Origin: Blepharisma japonicum
Lineage: Eukaryota; Ciliophora; Heterotrichea; Heterotrichida; Blepharismidae
DNA: 64,000 nucleotides
Assembly (NCBI GenBank): GCA_949751835.1
Contig: CATKHK010000044.1
Coordinates: 310,001 to 374,000, forward strand
Direction of reading: 5' to 3'
Below, piece by piece: positions 12,853-24,213 of this stretch (position 1 is its first letter; every line of letters begins with the position of its first letter). A program made the position numbers and the translations under genes. A model generated the notes under the pieces. That model made no database searches. It saw only the letters and a program-made list of their open reading frames with translations, and was not told the origin of the DNA.

Positions 12853-13845
12853 TTATATATTTTCTTTATTATTTTGTTGATATAATAAAATATAAGCTTG
12901 TTTAGCTCGCACACTATCTGGTGTGATATATCGAGTTTGGTTATCGTCAATAAGAATTCAATTGTTCCCATGGTGGATAACTGTTGTGTAGTGGCCTGAG
13001 TTAGCGAATTCTCCATGATGCTCAATTAACCCTTTAAGTTCATATGTAGGTGGCTGTACATGTCCAGACTCAACTGAGAGTTTTAATGATGGAGACAGAA
13101 ATCTCAAAGGAATTGTAAAAGTTCTGGGAAATTCTACATGCTGAGAAATTTTTTGGACTTTGCCATTAACGATAGTAAATCGCTGGATATGAATCAGTAA
13201 GAATGGAGAAAATGATGCAATTTGAGACTTCACTGTACAAGTTGTTGGGATTCCATCAATACAATAATCTTCTACTGTTTTTATAGCAAGTGCTTTAGAA
13301 ATTGCTGTTGTTAAATTGCTTTCAACCTGAACAGCTAGCACAAGCTCTTCTTGAAAACAAATCGATGTATGCCCTTTTGCTTTGTATTCATTTTTTATGC
13401 ATAAACCGAGTATATCATATAGTACGCTCATACCTCGAGCCCGAAAGCTTACGCTTTGAGAGTTATTTCGTTTTCCTGCTTCTACGAAGGAATCATCATG
13501 CTCTTGTCTAGGCCGAATATGCTTTAATTCTTCATCCAAATTTCCTAAGAAAAATCTTAAGAATTCGCCAGCACAGTTTTGTCTAATTGCTCTAGGAGTA
13601 TAGCCTAAAAATAATTCTGTAATTAATCAGAATGGAGAAGATGGCTCCAAAAGCCTTTGAGACGTATAAGCTTGTAAGATGCTCCTAAGAAATGGATAAT
13701 CCCCTTGAACATTCTGAGATAGATGATAAAATGGGCCAATTGCCATAAGAAATTGAGCAGATACATTTAAAAAGCAAGAGTTTCCAGAATTATGCAAGCC
13801 ATGGCATCTATATTCAGCGTTTAGTGGTATGCAAGATGTTTCCAT
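12853..13845 (-). CDS. Compact ubiquitin-specific protease
   Basis: A 330-aa deubiquitinase consisting of little more than the C19 catalytic core. The start is ATG 13845 (METSCIPLN); two Trp are encoded by TGA (13627 and 12958). The Cys box reads GLHNSGNSCFLN, the first CxxC-like metal sites are absent, the His box is NSGHYTTVIHHG and the acidic box is WILIDDNQ, followed by the typical AYILLYQ ending. All catalytic residues are therefore present and the enzyme should be active. It is much smaller than its convergent neighbour, shares no close similarity with it outside the boxes, and is not an obvious tandem duplicate. Its start faces the cathepsin-like gene across a 208-bp spacer. Confidence 0.88.
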
Positions 13846-14053
13846 ATATAAATATTTAATATATTTAATAGCATTGATAGCTTAGCCTATTAATTTTCCT
13901 TAGGCAGATTATGAGATCCTTTCACTTAAAATACTCAAATTATTAATTTTAAGTCTTAAACGCAGCAATCGTCTACAGCTGAACTTTGAGAATAAGAGAA
14001 TTATTTTATCTATTAATAATAATTTTAGCAGTTTCTATAAATTATTAATAATA
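13846..14053. other. Divergent promoter spacer
   Basis: 208 AT-rich bases between the divergent starts of the compact USP and the cathepsin-like gene. It must serve both; no specific motif stands out. Confidence 0.4.
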
Positions 14054-15112
14054 ATGTTCAAAGAAGCAGCTACAAGGCATAATACAAATTTTCTGAAAGC
14101 TTTTTTTATCTCTCTTACACTTACCTGCTCCTTATGCTTCGCAGGCTATTTCGTTTCTTCAGTCAAGATTTCTTCAACTCCTGCTGATTTACAATACAAT
14201 CTCGAAATTGAAGAATTTAGATCCTTTATCGCAAAATATAACAAAGACTATAAAACTGAAGAGGAGTTTTACAATAGGCTAAGAGTTTTCAGGGACAATG
14301 TAAGCAGCATTCATGTTTTTAATTCTCAAGGTGAAACTTGGGTTATGGGGATAAATCAATTTTCAGATTTGACTCATGAAGAATTCCGTAATATTTACAA
14401 GAAAAAAATTATAGTGCCTGACTACTCAATTTCAAATCAAAAACATGCAGACTTAAGTTTTCAAATTCCAAGCCAAATAGATTGGACTACTAAAGGCTGT
14501 GTAACTCCAGTCCAAACCCAAGGTGACTGTGGAAGCCCATACGCATTTTCAGCTGTAGGTGCCATTGAAAGCGCTTGGTGCATTGCTGGCCATCAACTTG
14601 TTGAGTTATCTTCACAAGAAGTTATTGATTGCTCAGGCTCATTTGGAAATAGTGGCTGCAATGGAGGCTTCATGACAAACACTTATAATTTTGTGATAAA
14701 GAATGGACTTACCAGCGAGCAAATATATCCAACTACTGGAAAAGAAGGGAAATGTAATACAGCAAAAGAAAAGCAAGTTGTTGCAACTATTATCGGCTAT
14801 GGAAATGTAGTTGCGAATAATGCTACAGCGTTGGAGACAGCAATTTATCAAGGGCCAGTATCAGTGGCAGTTGATGCAATTGAAGCAAATTGACAGAACT
14901 ATAAAGGAGGTATTATTAGTAAAGACTGTGGGCATAATCTTGATCATGCTGTTCTTGCTGTTGGGTATAATCTGAATAACTCGCCACCTTATTACAAATG
15001 CAAGAATTCATGGGGTGCAGACTGGGGAGAAGCAGGGTATGTGAGAATTTCAATTGTAGCCGGGGCTGGAACGTGTGGAATCCAAATGGAATCATCATAT
15101 CCAATAGTTTAA
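14054..15112 (+). CDS. Cathepsin-L-like papain-family protein with catalytic Cys replaced by Pro
   Basis: The protein has 352 residues. A hydrophobic segment at residues about 14-37 is a signal peptide or signal anchor. Residues about 50-115 are an I29 inhibitory propeptide (ERFNIN-like pattern, then NQFSDLTHEEF). The mature domain begins near IPSQIDWTTKG. The oxyanion Gln is present (QTQGDCGS), but the active-site stretch reads GSPYAFSA where papains have GSCWAFS, so the nucleophilic Cys25 is Pro and Trp26 is Tyr. The catalytic His (NLDHAVLAVGY) and Asn (KNSWG) are kept, as are the structural Cys and the GCNGG motif. The Trp before the QNYKGG segment is a TGA codon. The frame is intact, which argues for a maintained pseudo-protease rather than a pseudogene. 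Non-catalytic members with other substitutions (Ser or Gly) are known; Pro is unusual. Confidence 0.9.
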
Positions 15113-15317
15113 TCTTCTTAATAACTCTAATGTTCTATTTTTAATTAATAATTTAAGTCTTGAAAAATTTCTCCATCATGAATTCAGGAGCATAATAATA
15201 AAACATTATAATCATACAGAAAAATATAAGCAGCTACATTTATAAAGTTTCCATAGAATAATAAGAACGTTTTAACGTTTTATCATTTTACTTATTTATA
15301 TTATATTGTATTTTAAC
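15113..15317 (+). other. Intergenic spacer
   Basis: 205 bp of AT-rich DNA between two plus-strand genes, with no recognisable feature. Confidence 0.35.
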
Positions 15318-18300
15318 ATGAAAAAAAGCCCATCAAAGAAAAGTCCAATTGGACTACACATCGAAATCAAGCCAAAGTCCCAAAACGAAGATCTTGTGAA
15401 AGTCTTGTTTCCTATCATTACAACAAGGGAAAGTGTGAAAACAGCAAAAAATTATAAACTAGAAAATATCTTGATGGGGCAGCAAGCCCAGAACATTTTT
15501 GATTTTGGGCATTTAGCAGATCATAAACGCTTTGGGAGCCTTGAGCATGATCGAATTAGAGAATTATTAAAAACTGAAAAGAAGCGTGATCAAGCTCGCT
15601 TATCTTCATTAAAACCAACCCGAGACATTTCTCATATAAAAGACAAACAATGTTTAAACTTAGATTTATTAAACACAGTTGAGTTTCCTACAGATATTCT
15701 ACAGCTAAAAGCTCTTTATGAAAGTAGCGACACTCGAGGAGTGCCTATGATCGTAGGCTCAAACGGAAATTTAAATCCTATGTTTTGTAAAAAAGAATCA
15801 TGCATTAGCAGAGTTCTTGCAACAAACCAAATATCTACAAGGACTGTAAAATTAAACCCCAGTGCGTCTGTAGGCTCTTTAACTGAAAATTATAATGAAT
15901 CTCCTACGCCTAATTCAATAGATACGTTTGAAAGGCTGCATCTTGGAAATCCAACTGGCAGACAAGATATTGAGAATTTGTGAAAGTGATATAATCATAT
16001 GAAAAATAAATACGTTGAAGCAGATTATGAAGATTTAGAATCAGCTGAATTAATCTATGAAATGTGTAGCCGAGAGCTTGTCAGGCAAGTATCGGTGCAA
16101 TGTGTTGAAAGAGGAGACTTATTAAAAGAGCTTTTCATTAAATTCCCTGAAGTATATATTAAAAAAAACGACAAATTAAAAGAAGAAATGAATGAGCTCA
16201 GAGAAAAATTCGAAGAAGAAAAATCATCAATAAGGCAACTTCTTGAAAAGGAAATTTCCAATATTAACGCTAAATTAAAAGAAAAAGACAGCTTGCTTCA
16301 TATGGAAAAAGATAGCAAAATAAGAGCACAAGGCAATGCATTATTTTTTAAAAAGAAACTTGATGAATTTATTCATAAATATTTTAAAGGGAATAATGAT
16401 AGAAATCGGAGTAATTATGATGCCCATTTAGCTTGGCAGCTAAGGAAAGTAGCAAGGGCTCACAATCCTGATGAACTTTCAAAAGTATATTGAAAAGAAG
16501 ATGAAAATAAAGAGCAAGGAAACAATGAAGATATAAAAGGAAACAATGAAGATATAAAAGAAAATAAATCAGACCAAAATAATGAAAAAAGTAGCATAAG
16601 CCAAATGCCAACCATTATGGAAGAAATTCCTAATTTTGAAGACTTTTTGAATATGAAAGATCATGTAGAATGCACAGACAGAGAAATGCAAACAGATGAA
16701 ATTGAAGAAGAATTAAAAACTGAGTTAAGCTATGATACTAAAGATGTCCAAACGACACTAATTATTGAAGCAACTATCGAGTCAGATGGCACCAAAATGA
16801 TGGATGATATTGATAAGTCTGGGATATCTATGTTCGAAGACAAGAATAATGAAGCCCCACTTATAAATGATATTCAAAAAAATACTGAAAATTCTAGGAT
16901 TTCTGGTAATTCTGGGAATGCTGATAGTGAAACTATTTCTGGTGTAGGATTAGTAAAAAATGAAGATGAAGCTCTTAATGATAGCAGTATTGGAAATGAA
17001 ATACTAAATACCTCAACAAAATCAGATGGAGAAGTTCCTATTAAAACTGTAATTTCAAGAACCCCTTCATTTCTATTCGTTCCTAATGAATCACCAAACA
17101 CAAGTATTGAAGGTGAATTCAAAAAAGGAGACAAAAAAATAAGAAGGAATAGTTTTATACCACCATCAACAAATATCGAAACTACTAAAAAAGACAAAAA
17201 AACTAAAAAAGTAGTTACAAGGAAAAGCCCTGCGCCAAAACCGCCCAAAAAATTTTCAGCTACTGGAGTCAAGACGATTACTGAAATTATTATTTCGCCA
17301 ATTGCAAGCCCAGAAATTGATGAAATCAATAAAGAGAAAATTGATGAAACAAAAGTAGAAGATGCAAGCAAAATAGATATAAAACAAGAAAAAAATCAAA
17401 AAATGAGTCTTAGTCCAACATCGAGAAAAGATAAATCAATAAATCTTCAAATAAAAACTAAAACAGATAATAACCTTCAAGCAAAAAATAAAGAAAAATT
17501 GAAAAAAGAAGAAATTGAAAAGTTGGAGAAAGAAATCAAAGAAAAAAAGAAATTACTGGAAAATCTTGATAAAGATATTGCACAAAAACAAAAGATGCTA
17601 GAAACTATGGATTACGAGGAGCCCTTATCAGCAGGATCTAGAGGTGGGCTCAGTCCCATCAATAAAAAATCAGCTTTCTTCCAAAGCAAAAGTGGAAAAA
17701 ACAAAGCTCAATCTCCAAGATTTTCATTGAGAAATGAAGAATCTAATTTTATGTCAGGACAAGATTTTGCAGAAATTATTCCAGAAGGCGTAGAAATTTC
17801 TTCATGAAAAGCCGGATTCAATACAGGATATGAAAAAGGTAGAGTGGATGGGTTTAGTGATGGCGAAAAACTTGGCTATGAGCAAGGACAAACAGATGGA
17901 TATCTTCAAGCTATAAAAGAACAAAGCGAAGAAAATGAAAAAGATTCAGCCTGAAGCGAAGAAAATCAAAAGTACACTAACAGTTTTTCGTTAGAATACA
18001 ATGAAGGTGATGAGATTACAAACGAAAGGAAAATGTCGCTATATAATGCTCATTTAAAGAAAAACTTTAAAAAACCTGGAAAAGAATCTACCAAATTTAG
18101 CGAATTTAATTTCGTTCATTCTGAGCTGCAAAATGCAGTTAGAAAAATCAACCCAGCCCCTATACTATTACAAAAATTTTTAGAAAAAAAATTTGATGCA
18201 ATTAAAAAAAAATCAAAAATGTCAAGAAGAATGGTAAATCGTATAGCTAGTTCTATCCTTTTGGAATGTACAAATAAAATAAAAAATGATGAAGGATTCG

Positions 18301-19307
18301 AAGGACTTCTAGAAGAAACATATGACAGTTTTGCAAATAAATATGCGTTGAGGAATGTTGGCGAAAAGAAATTTTTGGAATTCATAGCGTCATTAATAAA
18401 AAATTCTGATTTCAAGAGACCAATCATGTATATGCGATTTATTGGCTGTGGAAAATATATAAATTCGCATAATTATAGCAAACAAAGCTTTTTATTTTAT
18501 ATAAATTGCTACCAATTTATGCTTAATTCAAAAATTGGAATTGTTGTAGGGTATGATGATTCTGCTGATAAACAAATGTTTCCGACAGCAAGAGCAATTG
18601 AGTGCATAAAAGAAAGCTTTGAAGGATTGGTAGAAAAGCATACCATTACTAATATGATGAATGATGTAGAAAATAATAGTCAAAACGATCCTAAGAGAAT
18701 TAATGGAAATGGACTAATTGAGTTAGAATATTTACTAGAAATTATCATTGAAAACTATGAAATTTATCAAAGTAGTCTAAAACAAGGAATTATGGATATT
18801 TTAAGCAGCTTAGGAGAAGATAAAAATGAAACAATAATTGTCCAAGAATTTTTACTCTGGGTAAAGTACATTTCTCCTGATAGAATAAAATATGAAGGAG
18901 GAGAAATGCAACTGATTGAGCCTCATTATATATCAAAAATCAGCATAAAGCAAAACTCTCCACCAATAACAAACAGAGAGCAAATATCTCTAGAAGAATT
19001 AATACAAAACTGCATTGAAAAGAATTTATTTTCAAAAAATGATATAAAAGAATTTTTAGCAGCCAATGAATGCATAAAAAATTCTAAAGAAGAAATTGAT
19101 GCAAAAATAACAGAGCTAAATGATATTTTACAAAAAATGAAATCAGAGCCTGAGAAGAAATGGAAAATATCTTTGGAATCAATACTTGAAGAAAAATTGA
19201 ATTACTTTGCTTCAGCTATTCAATCAGAGAATTTTTTGGACTTTACTTTACCTTTAAAAATCATCGATTTGGAGCTTAATAAATACAAACAAGATTTTAA
19301 TTTATAA
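15318..19307 (+). CDS. Axonemal dynein light-chain-domain protein (AXDND1-like), 1329 aa
   Basis: One frame from ATG 15318 to TAA 19307 with several TGA-encoded Trp. Residues about 238-300 contain ELVRQVSVQCVERGDLL, which matches the diagnostic core of the DNALI1/p28 axonemal dynein light-chain family (LIRQVxxxCAERGxLL), followed by a coiled coil (about 285-375). The long middle (about 400-900) is Lys/Glu/Ser-rich and disordered, with a short duplicated segment GNNEDIK and two M/V-Q-T-D/T stretches. Near residue 840 there is a Gly-spaced segment (GYEKGRVDGFSDGEKLGYEQG) like those of FliH-type helices. The C-terminal 400 residues look globular and helical, without a recognised domain. The architecture resembles vertebrate AXDND1, a large protein carrying the same domain, so a ciliary role is likely. 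The orthology call is an inference. Confidence 0.72.
16517..16558 (+). repeat. Short in-frame tandem duplication
   Basis: Two adjacent copies of a 21-nt unit encode GNNEDIK twice inside the disordered part of the AXDND1-like protein. The copies are essentially identical, which suggests a recent slippage event. Confidence 0.7.
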
Positions 19308-19331
19308 CATTACATTTTTTCAGTCTAATTC

Positions 19332-20612
19332 TTATATTAATAGATAGCTAATTAAAGCAATCCACATTATCACCAGCTCTGTTGCAAAGTCTCCTTCATT
19401 TACACAAAACAATGCATAAGCACCTTGCAAATTCACAATAGCTGTTGGTGTTTCTTCTTCATCATTATCCTTAACTCTATAAATTACCCCATCTGAATGA
19501 TCTGATATATAAATTTGTCCATCCCCATAGCAAAGCCCTCTAGGCTCATTAAGCTGGCTTACTTTAACAAATGAGTCAGTATTATTTCCTACATCAAAGC
19601 CCCATACTTCTCCGCTGTCCAACGAATAAAAAACTCTGTCTTCTTTGCTATATGTAACACCCCAGGGTGCTACATCATGAGTTACACATTGCTGGATATC
19701 ATTTGCATTAATTGTGGTTGAATTAATGAGGGCATAGTTTACTGTTCCAGATGTGTCGAAATCCTCGTTATTCGCATAGTAAATCCCTTCGCTTTCGTAT
19801 AGATCTAAAGCACATGGCGCACTTATATCAGTATTAGATTCACTATCAGCTTGATATAAGATATATTGCTGGTTTTTAAGGCCTGTGTATAAATCAAGAT
19901 AGCTGATTGCGTTGATTTGGTTTAAGCTTGATTCTACAAAATATAAGTTACCATATTTATCAACTTTGCAATCATAAGGCGAATCCCCTTCATATACGAT
20001 CACATAAATATTTCTGGACAAAGAAAAGCTATTTTCATTATCCCAAGAAATTTCATACTGATAAATATATCCATCATTATTTCCAGTCCCTGCATCAACA
20101 ACATATAGAAAATTGTTATTAATATCAAAGCAAACTCCAACAGGTTTTTCAAGCCCTCCCAAAATTTCAAAAGAAGAGTCTTCAGATTTCATAGGAATTA
20201 CATATACTTTTCCTGTGCTTTCTTCGTTATCAATAAAACTGGTTGCAAGAATATAATCTGTGTCGCCACCGGAATATTCATCACCTCCATCATCTGAATC
20301 TTCAGGGAGTTGATGGTTATCTTCATCACGATCTAAAGGGTTGGTATCTTCTGTATCTGAAGAAGTGGTATCTGACGAGGTTTCAGATGTTTCAGTTGAA
20401 CTATCTTCTTGTTGAATAAAAGATAGAGTGTTTTCTAAAGATATGTCTGGTGAGGCTTGCAGGGCATCTTGCAAAAATATTGATGTTTGATCTGGGGAAG
20501 AATTTAATGCTAGATCTGGGGAAAGTAAGGCATTTTGAGTTGAAGTGCTAAATCCGGAAACTATGAGTGCTATTAAAGATATTGGAATAGTAAAAAGACT
20601 TGCTCGAAACAT
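19332..20612 (-). CDS. Secreted acidic protein with NHL/SMP-30-like beta-propeller
   Basis: A 426-aa protein with an N-terminal signal peptide (MFRASLFTIPISLIALIVSG). Residues about 65-120 are a Ser/Thr/Asp/Glu-rich acidic linker. From about 120 to 400 come repeated blocks such as KPVGVCFDINNNFLYVVD, YDCKVDKYGNLYFVE and EPRGLCYGDGQIYISDHS, the pattern of NHL or SMP-30-like propeller blades. The protein ends in a hydrophobic stretch (VIMWIALISYLLI) with no charged tail, which fits a GPI-anchor signal. It is likely a cell-surface propeller protein; binding partner or enzymatic activity cannot be read from the sequence. The stop lies 24 bp from the convergent stop of the AXDND1-like gene. Confidence 0.75.
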   Translation of the reverse strand: MFRASLFTIPISLIALIVSGFSTSTQNALLSPDLALNSSPDQTSIFLQDALQASPDISLENTLSFIQQEDSSTETSETSSDTTSSDTEDTNPLDRDEDNHQLPEDSDDGGDEYSGGDTDYILATSFIDNEESTGKVYVIPMKSEDSSFEILGGLEKPVGVCFDINNNFLYVVDAGTGNNDGYIYQYEISWDNENSFSLSRNIYVIVYEGDSPYDCKVDKYGNLYFVESSLNQINAISYLDLYTGLKNQQYILYQADSESNTDISAPCALDLYESEGIYYANNEDFDTSGTVNYALINSTTINANDIQQCVTHDVAPWGVTYSKEDRVFYSLDSGEVWGFDVGNNTDSFVKVSQLNEPRGLCYGDGQIYISDHSDGVIYRVKDNDEEETPTAIVNLQGAYALFCVNEGDFATELVIMWIALISYLLI

Positions 20613-21072
20613 AGTTTATAAATTTTCATATTCGTTTTTTTGGCTATTAAAGGAATTCAATAATGTTTACTTATTTTAGTTTTGTATTTGCACTAGTTAT
20701 TACTCTAAAATTTAACAAAACTTATAATTATTAGCTTGAATTTAATAGGAATTATATTGACTAGCTGAGCAGTTAATTAAAATTATATATGATGAATGAG
20801 GATATGTGCCTGCCAAAGTTTGAATCAATTATTTAATTGATAACGGATAAAAAATATATAATAGGCTCTACTCACGAAAAATCAAAAATATAAATTCAGC
20901 CTGGAAATATACTTATTAATTATTGCAAAACACTTATTTCAATAAAGCTTAATCCTTACAATTATTTTAATTATTTCCATGTTATCAAATCATCCATCTA
21001 AAATCCTTCTTTTAATATATTTATAAGTTAAATAAATTACAAATTTTATAACGAATCCTATAAATTATAAAA
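20613..21072. other. Divergent intergenic spacer
   Basis: 460 AT-rich bases between the propeller protein gene and the MYND-kinase gene. It must hold both promoters. No RNA gene, repeat or credible short ORF was seen. Confidence 0.35.
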
Positions 21073-24000
21073 ATGCTATGTGATTTCAAAACTTGCAAAA
21101 AAGAGGTCAAAAATCAACACCCATGCCCCAGATGCAAAAAGAAAACCTACTGCAGCATGGATTGCAGGCTCCAAGATTGATATAAAGGCCATCAGATTAA
21201 TTGTGGAAAAGAAAGCTTATTTAAGCTCGATGACTTCGAAGATTTAAATACCGTGCTTGGAAAAGGGTCTTATGGAGAAGTAAAACTGGTTCGTCACAAG
21301 GAAACAAGGGTTGAATATGCATTAAAAATAGTGAATAAAAAATTGCTTGAAAGAGAAGCCAGCATTGAAGTGTTACTCAGAGAAATTTCTGTTCATAAAG
21401 GGATTAATCATCAAAACGTAATTAAACTTCACGAACACCTTGAAGATAACCAAAATATATATTTAATTATTGAGTATGCAGAAGGTGGGTCATTATTTCA
21501 AGAAATTCAAAAAATAGGCAGATTATCAGAAGATGTAGCAAGAAAATATTTTTTACAGACTGTAATAGGAATACAATTTTTACATCAAAATCAAATTGTG
21601 CATAGGGATATTAAGCCTGAAAATATCCTGCTTGACACAAATGGTAATGTAAAAATCTGCGACTTTGGATGGTGTTTTAAAGGAGATGAAGCAAGAAGCA
21701 CATTCTGTGGAACTTTGGACTATATGGCTCCTGAAATGGTGCTTGGGAAAAAGCACTCGTTTGAGCTTGATATTTGGGCTTTAGGTGTACTTTTATATGA
21801 AATGTTGCATGGGGAGTCACCTTTTAACGCAGCAAGGGAAAATGAAAAAGTCCAGCAAATAATTTCATGCAACCCAAGATATGCGACTTTTGTATCAGAC
21901 GCTGCAAAAGATTTAATTCAAAAATTATTAAAGGTTGAACCTACTGAAAGAATGCCGATAAATGATATTTTAAATCATCCGTTTATGAAAACTCCATCTG
22001 ACATCCCTTTAGGGTCTTTTATAAGAAAATATGTAGAAAATTATGGAATGGCTGAAGGTGTTGTGAAATCTATTGATGGGGACAATTGCGTCATTTTTTT
22101 CCAAACTGCCAATGTTGAAGAAATTATGCCGACTGCTAAAGTTTCAAAAATATTGAAAAGAGGCAACAAAATTCCGAGATCAAGAAGAGTCTCAGGAATT
22201 GATATAGAAAAAAGTCCACAGAAATTAGACCTAGATTTTGAAGAAAAAGACGCAAAACCTGCAAGAAGTATGGAAAAAAGCCCTAGAAGACCAGAAATTG
22301 AATTTGATGAAATTAGTGCAAAACCAGCCAGAAAAATAGAAAATCCAAAAAGTGAAAGTTTAGATAATATAAAGTTTGTATCTTTTGATGAGCCAAGTTC
22401 TGAGAAAAAGACGCCTAAAAAGCCACCTAAGGTACCAAAAAAGGATGAAGCACCAAAAGAAGATAAATTATACGATAATTTAGAGCAATGGTGCAATTTA
22501 CCATCTAGAAGGAAAAAAAAGAAAAAAAAGCCTGACATAAAAGGAGAAGTAGAAAATGTAAAAGCATCAATTGATAAGTCACTTGCAGCTTTATCAGCAG
22601 ATAAGCTATCAAAAGTAAAAGAAGAAACTTCACAAGAAGATTTTCAGGATATTAAAATTGATTCAGATGAATCTTATGAAAAGGTAAACGAGAAAAGTAT
22701 TGTTTCAAAGAGTAGTCCAGATGTTATGGTATCTTTAAAAGAAAATTCGAATGAAAATAAAACTAGCTTAAAGAAAAATGATGTAAAGCCTGCTGAGAAA
22801 AATGCAGCACCTATAATAAAAATAGAGGTTGAAGAAGATTTAAAAATGAGTTCTCCTAAGAAAAATGATATTAGGCCTGTTGAGAAAAATGCAGCACCTA
22901 TAGTAAAAAAAGAGGTTGAAGAAGATTTAAAAAAGAATTATCCTAAGAAAAATGAAAAAGCCACAAACAATATTAAATCAATTGATCAAAAACTCGAAAA
23001 AAATGAATTTGATCCTGTGGCACCGCCAAAAGCTGATAAGAAAACCGAGCCCCCCAAAAATCAAAAAGCTGAAATTCCACAGCAAGTCTTTACACCAAGA
23101 TTCGAAGCTAACAGCTCTAAAGATCAAGCTAAACCAAGTGATCCATCATTACTAAGTCCAATCAAATCAAACTATTTTGAGCCTCAAAGAAGTGTGTCTC
23201 CAGCCATAAAATCTTTTAAAAGCGATATTCCATCAAATTATGATTTAAGCTTTTCAGAAGATAGATTTGAATATCCAAATGCTAAAAAATCTATTTTAAA
23301 GAATAATCATAATAAAAGCAATGAGCCTCAATATTTTTCTGGCCCACCTGATTTTAAAAAAATCCCAGCAGTGTCCAAAAGTGTAAATGTCGAAATCAAT
23401 TCTATAAAAGAAAATATCGAAAATCAAGAAATAGAGCCTAAAGAAGACTATAAACAAGTGGAGTATTATACATCAGATGATAATTCTAATCCTGAAATAG
23501 AAAATCCAGGACCTCAGGTTGATTACGAGAATTCTTCATTCTCACCTTTAGATTTTAGCGAAAAAAAAAAGCGCTACGAATCTCAAGATAAAACTCCCAA
23601 AATTTTGAACAAAAATTATGAAAATGAAATTCCAGCAGCATCTCATAAGAAAAATGTCTCTGCAAATTTTAAATTTCCTGAACCAATTTCTTCCTCTCCA
23701 GTTCCACCCGCAAAAATCAACCCCAAGTCCAAAATGGCTAAAAGTTTCTCAATCTCTACAGACCGCGACAATCGAAAAGAATTTGAAACTCAGCGAGAAC
23801 TCATTGAGCAGCAGCATTTAGACTTCTACGCAAGCCTAGAGCAAGCTTGGCTAAATGATGGAAAAGAAAAAATAATCACAGCCCCAGATCTTCCAGATAC
23901 CAATATTGTGGTTAATAAAAACGTTCAGGGCTTAGATGAGTACGACATGTATATAAACACTTTACAGCCATTAGAAGAAATAGAAGACTATGAAAAAGAA

Positions 24001-24171
24001 CTAAGCATTTCTAAAGATGTACTGAGAAAAAAGAAAAAAGAGTTAGAAAGGCTGATAAAGAGAGTTAATATTAAACCAATGCCAGTTGCGGTGCAAAAAC
24101 AAAAAAAGAAAAAAGAAGAGAGAGGATTTTTGAGATGGCTTGGAGGAGTGATTGGGTGCACAGATAGATAA
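21073..24171 (+). CDS. MYND zinc finger fused to Aurora-like Ser/Thr kinase
   Basis: A 1032-aa protein. The true start is ATG 21073: the frame upstream of the kinase crosses one TGA (Trp) and encodes a complete MYND-type finger (residues 3-44, CPRCKKKTYCSMDC, then DWYKGHQINC). The kinase domain follows directly (about 55-306): Gly loop GKGSYGEV, VAIK-type Lys in YALKIV, HRDIKPEN (Asp179), DFG at 197-199 extended as DFGW, and a T-loop CGTLDYMAPEM. DFGW plus CGTLDY is the Aurora signature. The rest (about 370-1000) is Lys/Ser/Glu/Pro-rich and probably disordered, with an imperfect internal repeat (KKNDVKPAEKNAAP and KKNDIRPVEKNAAP), and the C-terminus ends in a basic coiled coil. All catalytic residues are present. 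Known Aurora kinases have no MYND finger, so the finger may supply a protein-interaction module. Confidence 0.88.
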
Positions 24172-24213
24172 AATTGATTAAAATTGAGATTAATGGTTAA
24201 AAAATTAACATTT

